Assembly: GCF_002878395.1 (NCBI RefSeq)
Contig: NW_025825179.1
Location: 458,398-522,397 of the forward strand
Source: Capsicum annuum
Taxonomy: Eukaryota; Streptophyta; Magnoliopsida; Solanales; Solanaceae
Length of the DNA: 64,000 bases
Direction: 5' to 3'
How positions within the stretch are numbered: position 1 is the stretch's first letter; each line of letters opens with the position of its first letter. Shown here one piece after another: positions 56,456 through 64,000 of this stretch. Under the pieces are notes generated by a model. The model worked only from the letters and a program-made list of their open reading frames with translations. It did no database searches and was not told where the DNA came from. The position numbers and the translations under genes are program-made.

Positions 56456-58166
56456 TTTAGAGCAGAATGGTACCTTCGGCTTGATCGGAGCTTATGGAAA
56501 ATAGGTGCGGGTACTTGGATCGTATATCCACCTCAGCTTCCCAAGTTGCACCCTCAATGGATTGGTTTCGCCATAACACCTTGACCTAGGGAACTTCTTT
56601 GTTCCTTAGTCTTCGGACTTGGTGATCTAAAATCTCAACAGGAACTTCCTCATAAGAAAGACTATCTTGTACATCAGGGTTTTCTTTAGGATCTACAACA
56701 ACACAATCACCAACATGCTTCCTAAGCATGGAGACATGGAAGACGGAGTGAACGGAAGATAACTCTGAAGGCAACTCAACCTCATACGCTACCTTACCAG
56801 CTTGGATAAGAACTCTATAGGGGCTAAAATAACGGGGACTAAGTTTCCCCTTCTTCCTGAATCTCTTCACTCCCTTCATAGGTGAAATCTTCAAATACAC
56901 CAAGTCACCAACTTCAAATTCAAGGTCTCTTCTCCTCACATCAGCATACGACTTTTGACGACTTTGTGCGATTTTCAATCTGTCTCTAATCAGTTTGAAT
57001 TTTTCCATAGCTTCAAAGACCAAATCAGGACCACTCACGACCGCTTCATCCACTTCAAACCAACCTATGGGTGACCTACATTTCCTCCCATACAAAGCCT
57101 CAAATGGAGCCATGCCAATGCTAGAGTGAAAACTATTATTGTAAGCAAACTCTATCAATGGTAAGTGCTTATCCCAACTCCTCTTAAAGTCAAAAGCACA
57201 CGCTCTTAACATATCCTCTAAGGTCTTGATGGTCCTCTCATCCTGACCATCTGTCTGTGGATTGAAAGCAGAACTCAAATGCACTTGGGTATTAAGACCC
57301 TTCTGAAAAGCTCTCCAAAACTGCGAAGTGAGCTAAGTACCCCTATCTAAAATGATGGACAAGGGAACTCCATGAAATCTGACTAATTCCTGGATGTACA
57401 ATCTAGCATAATCCTTAGCAGTATAAGAAGTATGCATAGGCAAGAAGTGCACAGACTTAGTCAATCTATCCACAACAACCCAAATGGAATCATGATGGAA
57501 TCGGGAAGGAGGTAAACCAGTCACAAAATCCATATTTATCTTTTCCCACTTCTAAGTGGGAATGCCGAACTCCTGCATCATACCACCAGGTCTTTGGTGT
57601 TCTACCTTAACCTGTTGGCACGTCGCATACTTAGCCATAAATGCTGCAATATCCTTCTTCATGCCACCCCACCAATAAATTTCTCGCAAATCGTGGTACA
57701 TCTTGGTGGCACCAGAATGAATAGAATATCACACACCGTGCGCTTCAGTCATAATTCTCTGTCTCAGATCCTCGACATCCGGAACACATAATGTATCTTA
57801 CAATCTCAACACACCATCTCCCTCTTGGGAGAAAACCTCCACCTTTTGGTCCTTGACTGATTCCTTCAGTATGACCAAGCTAGCATCTAAGTCTTGCTTC
57901 TCCCTCACTTCCGAAACCAAGGAGGATTTGGAACTACTCTGAACCCCTATACTACCTTCAGCAGAGTCAAACAACCTAACCCCCAGTCTATCCAGACGAT
58001 GCACGTCACGATCCAAATCTTTCTTACCTTCTCCAACATGCGAAACACTACCCATAGACATCCTAATAAGGGCATCTACCACTACATTGGCCTTGCCCAG
58101 ATGATACAACACGCTTATATCATAGTCTTTTAACAATGCTAACCATCTTCTTTGCAAAAGATTCAT
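56456..58166 (-). pseudogene. Del-2 integrase and chromodomain-like C-terminus
   Basis: From 58166: MNLLQRRWLALLKDYDISVL (end of RNase H and linker), a roughly 100-residue spacer, then the HHCC finger with its first Cys changed (MAKYATCQQVK). Catalytic Asp in IWVVVDRLTK (near 57505), second Asp in SIILDRGT before a TAG at 57335, then Glu in TDGQDERTIKTLEDM (near 57245). The GPY/F-like region (LSPRYFSPYRVL) is followed by VAYEVELPSEL and the chromodomain-like segment ILDHQVRRLRNKEVP, TAG, VKVLWRNQSIEGATWEAE. The longest unbroken stretch is 232 codons (57284-56586). TAG also occurs near 57555 (IPT-x-KWEKINM) and after GDGVLRL (57798). This end is better preserved than in Del-1. Confidence 0.93.
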
Positions 58167-59690
58167 CTCTCTATGGGTAAATACATATTACAAACTCTTA
58201 TGATCAGTGAAAACATCAATGTGAACACCATACAAGTAGTGTCTCTAGATCTTTAGAGAAAACACAACAGCAACTAACTCAAGATCATTGGTGGGGTAAT
58301 TCTTCTAATAGGGTTTCAACTGTCTAGAAGTATAAGCTATCATCTTACCTTTCTGCATCAATACACAACCCAAACCAACTCTAGAAGAATCACAATATAC
58401 CACAAAACCATCAATACCATTATGCAGAGTCAAAATAGGGGCTGTAGTGAGTCGAGTCTTCAACTCCTGAAAAACTCTTCTCATAAGAATTGGACCATAA
58501 GAATTTCACTTTCTTTTGGGTCAACCTTGTCATAGGGGACGCTATAGAGGAGAAACCTTCAACAAAATGGTGGTAATAGCCAGCTAGACCCAAGAAACTT
58601 CAAATGTCAGTCAGAGAGATAGGTCTAGGCTAGTTTCTAATAGCTTTGATCTTTTAGGGATCCACTCTAATATCCTTAGAAGAAATAATATGACCCAGAA
58701 AAGCAACAGAGATAGGTCTAGGCTAGTTTCTAATAGCTTTGATCTTTTAGGGATCCACTCTAATATCCTTAGAAGAAATAATATGACCCAGAAAAGCAAC
58801 TGATCTTAACAAGAACTCACACTTGCTGAATTTGGCAAACAATTGATGATTTCTAAGGGTTTTCAAGACAATCTGGAGGTGATCTGTATGCTCATTCTCA
58901 CTACGAGAGTACACCAAAATTTCGTCTATGAATATGATGACAAACATATCAAGGTATGGTCTGAACACTTAATTTATGATGTCCATGAAAGCTGCCGAGG
59001 CATTAGTTAACCCGAAGGACATAACAAGAAACTCAAAATGACCATAGCGAGTTTGGAATGATGTTTTCGGGATGTCACACTCCCTAACTTTGAGCTGATG
59101 ATAGCAGGAACGAAGTTCTATCTTTGAGAAGTAACTTTCACCTTGCAACTGGTCAAACAAATCATCTATTCTTGGAAGGAGATACTTATTTTTGATAGTG
59201 ACTTTATTCAACTGACGATAGTCAATGCACATACGTAAAGAACCATTTTTCTTCCTCATAAATAACATAGGAGCACCCCAAGGAGAAACACTGGGCCTTA
59301 TGAAACCCTTATCTAACAGATCTTTGAGTTGCTCTTTCAACTCCTTAAGTTCAGCAGGTGCCATACAGTAAGGAGGAATAGAAATGGCTGGGTATCAGGA
59401 AGAAGATTGATCCCGAACTCTATCTCTCTATCAGGAGGTATCCTTGGGAGATATTCTGGAAAGTCATCAGAAAACTCATTGACAATGCTAACTGACTGGA
59501 GAGTTGGAGTCTCAGACTTAGTGTCCTTGACTCTAACCAAATAATAGATATACCCCTTGGAAATAAGTTTTCTAGCTTTAATATATGAAATAAAATGACT
59601 CCTGGGAGATACAAAACTCCCAGACCACTCAAACATAAGTGCATTAGGAAACTGAAACTTGACCACTCGGGTACAATAATCTATAGAGGC
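58167..59690 (-). pseudogene. Del-2 reverse transcriptase and RNase H
   Basis: After the protease come VNEFSDDFPEYLPRIPPDRE and [20 protein letters not shown] (59364), [57 protein letters not shown], then a stop near 58967, [17 protein letters not shown] (near 58935; the FIDD motif has become FIDE) and [19 protein letters not shown] 93-bp tandem duplication (58616-58801) repeats the GHIIS-IRVDP region in frame. RNase H is scattered over 58560-58170 with several shifts. The Asp to Glu change in the polymerase active site and the duplication would both inactivate it. Confidence 0.9.
58616..58801. repeat. 93-bp tandem duplication in Del-2 pol
   Basis: Two adjacent, nearly identical copies from AGATAGGTCTAGGCTAGTTT to CCCAGAAAAGCAAC. 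The unit is 31 codons, so the reading frame is kept. The near identity shows the duplication is younger than most other damage here. Confidence 0.92.
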
Positions 59691-60620
59691 ATAACAAGAA
59701 TGAAGCCAGTCTATACCCAGAATAACATCGAAATCCACCATGTCTAACTCAATTAGATCAGTCAACATGACTCTATGAAGGACTGTAATAGGACACTTTT
59801 TGGGCAATAATCGAATCACCCACTGGGGTAGAAACTAAGATAGGCTCAGGAATATTTTTGGGACTCATTTCAAAATTCACAACAATCAGATGTGTAACAT
59901 ATGAAAAACTGGACCCAGGGTCCAACAAATCATAGACATCAAACTGAAGTATATGGAGCATACCAGTAACAACATTAGGAGAGTCCTCTTACTCCTGGTG
60001 AGACGGCAAAGCATAGAACCTATTCTGGCGCTGACTGCCAACAGTGCTAGAAGAGGCACCCTGGGCTGGGGTTGGGCGAGTCACCTAAACTGGAGAACTA
60101 GCAGTCTGAGTCTGAGGGAGATTATCACGACACCCTTGTATGGAATGTGGGCACTTCCTAAGTTTGTGACCTAAGTCACTATACCCGAAACAACCTTTTT
60201 TCTCACCCCAACACTCACCCAGGTGGGTTCTACTATACTTAGGACATGGAGGATAATTTGGCTTACTACCAACACTGTACTGAGACCTGGATACATATGA
60301 CAAATTACCTTGCTCCTAGATACCCCTAAGAATGGGAGCACTAGCTGACGACGGTGCTGGTGCAGATGAACTGTGCTAAAACTGAGGGCAATTCCCTCTC
60401 TGCAATCTAGTTTAACCCTGTCCATACTGCTCAGACCTAGCTCTCTTATTTACTCTTATTCTATCCCTCTCCTTAATCTTGTTTGCTTCAATCTATTGGG
60501 CATGAGTCATCAGCTTGGAAAGATTTATCTCACTATTTAACGTAGCAGACCTACACTCCTTAACCATATAGCTAGACACTTCTATCATAAATTTACTCAT
60601 ACTAGCCCGACTATCAGCTA
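59691..60620 (-). pseudogene. Del-2 gag C-terminus and protease
   Basis: Gag remnants from 60620: SATLNSEINLSKLMTHAQ, then a basic linker, YVSRSQYSVGSKPNYPPCPK and a defective zinc knuckle CFGYSDLGHKLRKCP in which the second Cys is Tyr. The protease follows: LLDPGSSFSYVTHLIVVNFE (near 59930), VSTPVGDSIIA and IELDMVDFDVILGIDWLHSC (near 59735). The active-site triplet is DPG. TAG and TAA codons and frameshifts occur throughout. Confidence 0.88.
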
Positions 60621-61647
60621 CTAGACACTAATTTTGAATAGTAGATGATCATTAAGGTGGAAATAACGATTGCTTGGTTAGTGATGCTTACTGTATGGAG
60701 GTGAACCAATAGGCTTGAAACAGTGAATGCAAGAAAGTAAGCTTATTGATTTGAGATTAAGTATGATGTTGTATGAATGATGTAGAAGTATGTCCAAGGT
60801 AATATGGGGCTACAGTATTTTCAAGAATTATGACATATTGTGTGTGGCTAGTAGTACCATTGAGTTGCTAGGTAGAGAAAGACTAGTTAGATGGTGTATG
60901 GTGTTATAAATAGCCAAGTTAAGGAGATTTGATGCATAGTGTTGAGCCTTTTGTTATGATCTTGATTCTCATGGTCTAGAGATATAAGTTTAGAGATGCA
61001 ATATTGGTAGGCTATGATGGAAGTAGTATAGTTCATTAAGGGTTGAAGATATCTGTGTTAAGTGTTGGAACCTAAGTTGAGTTTTTTGAAGATTGAGCTA
61101 ATAGAAATTAGAGTTGAAGAACTTGTTGGTGTGAACTCATTGTATGGTGATACTCTTGAAGATTCTAAGTTAGTAAGTGTTCAAGTTATTAGATTATGAA
61201 TATTGGGGACATAGAAATATAGAGTTGTGTCTTAGAATGAAGTATTAGCAGTGGGTTTTACACTTTAAGGTGTAGTCTTTCAGGGTAAGTTTATTATTTA
61301 TGGGTATTATTATGCCCTAGAATCTAGAGTAAAGAGATTTCAGTTTAGATTAGAGTTAGTAAAGGGTTCCATAGACTTAGAATGTCATCCTTAATCTAAG
61401 GGGGAGTTGGTAAAGTGAAGAACCAAACCAAATTTTGAGAGTTAGATTGCGCTATATGTCAACAAGAGTTGCGATGAGATACTGATCCTTTCTTCCTCTA
61501 GAGTATTACTTGGATTTCAATCTTTATCACATCATATTCATGTCATGAGTGATAGATCCATGTCAAAGGCCAATGCTTATACACTTCATGTGTACTCAAA
61601 TCCATTATCGGTTTCTAGTAAGTAAGTAACAACTTCAGTCTATGATT
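60621..61647 (+). repeat. Segment B2, second copy of the 1 kb direct repeat
   Basis: Matches B1 (52826-53823) throughout, from CTAGACACTAATTTTGAATA to CAGTCTATGATT. It has an extra block of about 35 bp near 60705-60740 (ACCAATAGGCTTGAAACAGT). It begins exactly where Del-2 stops and ends where A' begins. Confidence 0.85.
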
Positions 61648-63874
61648 ATCTTTCCAACAATACCAATTTTGCATAAATCCAATACCCGAGTGAAAAGTTA
61701 TGCCCATTTTCGTGAGAGGCAGTAAGGGTATGCGATTGGTTAGGTGCCTCCCAACCAAAATTAAGCGATTGGTTAGGTGCCGCCCAACCTGGTTTGTTTA
61801 ATTACTTGGGCGCCGCCTAAGTCAGTTCTAAGTGCCAAAAATACTCCGTTTTGAGTTATATCAAGGGTGTTGAAGTCATTTCACACCCCTAAACCATCCC
61901 TAATCCCTCCAAATCGTTATAAGAGATTTTTAAACACATTATTTACAATCCCTAAGCCCTAAATCAGTCAAGTTACGATCCAAAACCCTTTTCCTCTTCC
62001 CATGAACAAAATCTAAGTTTACCTCTCAAGAATTAAGAAGTTAAGCTCCGAATCCAAAGTTCTCTACAAGGATTCTTTCAATCAAGCTTGAAGTTCCAAT
62101 ATTTCAAAAATTTCATCACCATTAAGGTATGTGGGGTTTGAACAAGAACAATCCTTTCATTCTTATGCCCAAAGCTTTAATTTTTATCAAATAATTTCGT
62201 GTTTTTGCAAGTGGGTTGTACCCAATTTACTTTAAATTGAATTAATGAAGTTACAAAGTGTTCAAGTCTTGAATTGTGTGATATTTCGCCTATGTTATGT
62301 TTTGAATTGAGAATTTATGCTATAAACTGCATGTTGCCACCATGAACTAATGTTTTCAAGTGTTTCCAAGATTTATGTCATGATCTGAGCTTCATTGTGA
62401 GATTAAGATGTTGAAATCATGAGATTCATATTATGAGTTATTCTCCAATATCTTGATTGAGATGATTGAAATCTTTTTAAGATGATTGTTGAGCATGAAG
62501 TTTAAATATGATTTTTAATACATTAAAGATTTATATTTTGAGTCCTAAGTATAAGTGATGAGTTTATAAGAAGATTATGATCTCAAGCTTTGTTGACAAG
62601 TTTTCAGAAGTACTTTCAAAAGGAAAGATTGATATTTTGATCCTAAGCTAAGATAGGAATCCATACTATTTATGATTTAAAGCAAAAAGAAGCATAATTT
62701 GGTCTTCATTATAAACTCTTGATTTATTTTAAGGTGGATTTCCTAAAAGTTCTGAGCCTATGTATGGGAGTAGTATTTAGCACCGAGTTGAGTATGATTC
62801 CAAGGTCTCATGCCCCAGAACTATGTGCCACCATAGGATTAAGTTTATTCCCACTTTATGTGGATAACTAAGATAGTTATCACTAAAGTTAAGGTTCTAT
62901 TCAGATGGCAAGGGTAGAATAGCTTTCCCCAACGTGGGTAAGAAGTTGAACTCCAAGTCAGCTCACATGATTTATGTCGGTTAGAAGAACCCCCCAAAGT
63001 ATTCCCCTACTCTATTTATGATAAAAGCATATGTTTTGATAATTTGATTTTTGAGATTCCCTAAGTCCCAAAGTCCTATAAGCTCTAAGTTTTAAAGAAG
63101 TCCTTTATTCTCCATAAAATAAAAGGACAAGTTTTGAAAGAAAATGTTCTAATATTCCTCTTGCTTACAAGTTTAAAGAATAAGAGGAGAATACAAATTT
63201 TAGAATAAAGTGTAATGACTCACGAGATTTATATTACATGCTTCCTTATTCATGATTATTGTGATTCAAATTTCAATTTTTATTCAAGCTATGTGAGTCA
63301 TCTATAACGGCAATGAAGATTTCTAGAACGATTGATTATATTGCTTAACTATTGCATACACCACCATATACTCAGTACATCCTAAAAGTATTGATCCACA
63401 TATACGTCTGTGTGCCACATTGTCTCATAATATAGGTACAAGTTGTAGTGCATACACCATGTTCAGTCAATTCACAGCTTCCAGTCAGCAGGTGATGAGT
63501 CCTTTTAATTCAAGGGCTCGAGTCAGTTATATAGTTGAGAAATATTGTATTTTCTTTATTAGTCGTATTGAGTTGGGCTAGTGGGGAGTCATGACCCGGC
63601 TACCTATAGTCAGTACTAGTAGGGGCTTCATAGACAATTAGTAGTGTTAATGTATTTAATTTCCATTTTGTTTGTAACAACAGAGTTGTAATCTTATAAA
63701 TCAGATTTGTATTGATCCAGTTCAGAAGAGATTTTTTTATGTTTCTGCTGATTTTGTTCAGATGTATGTATTTTTTTAGTTGCTTGTAAGTATGCCAGTA
63801 GAACGGTTATCTTGGGATCACTTGTGATCCTACGCACCGTGTGATGTCTGAGGGAGAATTTTTGGGGCGTTACA
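61648..63874 (+). repeat. Element Z 3' LTR, 5' part missing
   Basis: A' (61648-62760) matches 51704-52812 of the 5' LTR, so about 300 bp of the LTR start is lost. Part D (62761-63874) supplies the 3' part missing from the 5' LTR and ends GGGGCGTTACA. It contains ATGGGAGTAGTATTTAGCAC, which corresponds to the middle of the Del-1 LTR (39508). Confidence 0.8.
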
Positions 63875-64000
63875 ATCAACCCTCAACTGGCAGGTTGATG
63901 TCTCAACCTACGCTGAATACGTAGCTCTAGAATGCAAGGACTGCTTCTCAGGATTACACCCTCTACTGGCAGGTGAGTCCCCATCCTTGGGTTCACTCGG
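63875..64000 (-). repeat. LTR Y, right segment, continues past the edge
   Basis: Starts with the right target copy ATCAA of Z, then CCCTCAACTGGCAGGTTGAT. The reverse complement matches the middle of the Del-1 LTR near 39540-39680 (CCAAGGATGGGAACTCACC). Confidence 0.65.

Larger units (their letters stand above)
53991..60620 (-). mobile_element. Del-2: Ty3/gypsy Tekay/Del-type element, minus strand, 5' truncated
   Basis: Contains a 3' LTR (53991-56241), polypurine tract, pol and the C-terminal part of gag in minus orientation, then stops at 60620 inside gag, where B2 begins. The 5' LTR, primer site and N-terminal gag are absent. It is the same superfamily as Del-1 but a different family, since LTR and pol differ clearly. 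Confidence 0.9.
51403..63874 (+). mobile_element. Element Z: rearranged gypsy Tekay/Del-type element with perfect target duplication
   Basis: Left end TGTAATACCCCATATAC (51403) and right end TTTTTGGGGCGTTACA (63874) are flanked by ATCAA (51398-51402 and 63875-63879). Inside, the order is LTR part A (51403-52812), segment B1 (52826-53823), a short piece (53824-53990), the inverted Del-2 (53991-60620), B2 (60621-61647), truncated A' (61648-62760) and LTR part D (62761-63874). A and A' are direct copies, as are B1 and B2. Its own gag-pol is missing. The matching outer target copies show that both ends belong to one insertion event; the inside was remodelled by deletion, duplication and nested insertion. 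Confidence 0.75.
47701..64000 (-). mobile_element. LTR Y (gypsy Tekay/Del type, minus), split by two insertions and running off the right edge
   Basis: Visible pieces are 47701-48206, 50923-51397 and 63875-64000. Read in reverse they match the 3' part of Del-type LTRs, with AAGCTAAACCATGACTGATA, AAAACTGGCCATAAGGTTCA and ACCCTCAACTGGCAGG. They join across a solo LTR (48212-50922, TSD TATGC) and element Z (51403-63874, TSD ATCAA). The sequence CCCTCAACTGGCAGGT occurs on both sides of Z (51371 and 63880), partly through an old internal repeat of the LTR. The start TGATGCCTCGAG (47701) would be the LTR's 3' end. The rest lies beyond 64000. Confidence 0.7.

Overview
The window is plant nuclear DNA made almost entirely of transposable elements. 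I found no intact host gene and no RNA gene. A solanaceous genome (pepper-like) is the best guess. The grounds are the DUF1985/Ulp1-type hitchhiker gene, Tekay/Del chromovirus LTRs beginning TGTAAYRCCCC, and a Tat/Ogre-type LTR beginning TGTTGACACCC with a tRNA-Arg-like primer site. The species is an inference.

Layout. (1) 0-13 kb is a decayed Mutator-like (MULE) domain. It holds a broken DUF1985/Ulp1-type gene running off the left edge (1-1980, minus), a broken MULE transposase with SWIM and CCHC fingers (10093-12303, minus), a small coiled-coil ORF with TATA box and 5' UTR intron (about 9116-9545, plus), a 2 kb imperfect palindrome (6.17-8.13 kb) and many clusters of the perfect 16-bp palindrome ATCTGTTGCAACAGAT and its half sites. 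I noticed these repeats only in this domain. (2) 14.9-31.7 kb is a Ty1/copia element (copia A, minus) split between reverse transcriptase and RNase H by a non-autonomous Tat/Ogre-like element (16667-29712, near-perfect 5-bp target duplication). The inserted element has LTRs of about 4.0 and 3.7 kb, no gag-pol, and a 1.4 kb tandem array on the 3' side. Its LTRs carry further TIR elements, one with a G-rich tract. (3) 32.8-36.0 kb is a second broken copia (copia B, plus), head-to-head with copia A. (4) From 36.0 kb to the right edge is a deep nest of Tekay/Del-type gypsy elements. LTR X (36047) is interrupted by Del-1 (37869-47497, TSD ATAAA) and then by LTR Y (47701 to beyond the edge). LTR Y is interrupted by a solo LTR (48212-50922, TSD TATGC) and by rearranged element Z (51403-63874, TSD ATCAA). 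Z contains the truncated Del-2 (53991-60620, minus).

The reading frames are all broken, and many stops look like CAG to TAG, CGA to TGA or TGG to TGA/TAG, as expected from deamination of methylated cytosine in silenced DNA. A 100-N scaffold gap at 46950-47049 has the same roughly 235 bp on both sides and probably marks an assembly error. The observations most worth pursuing are the palindrome-repeat MULE domain with its inverted duplication, the satellite-bearing non-autonomous Tat-like element, and GC-rich hairpin modules at one fixed position in several diverged LTR families.
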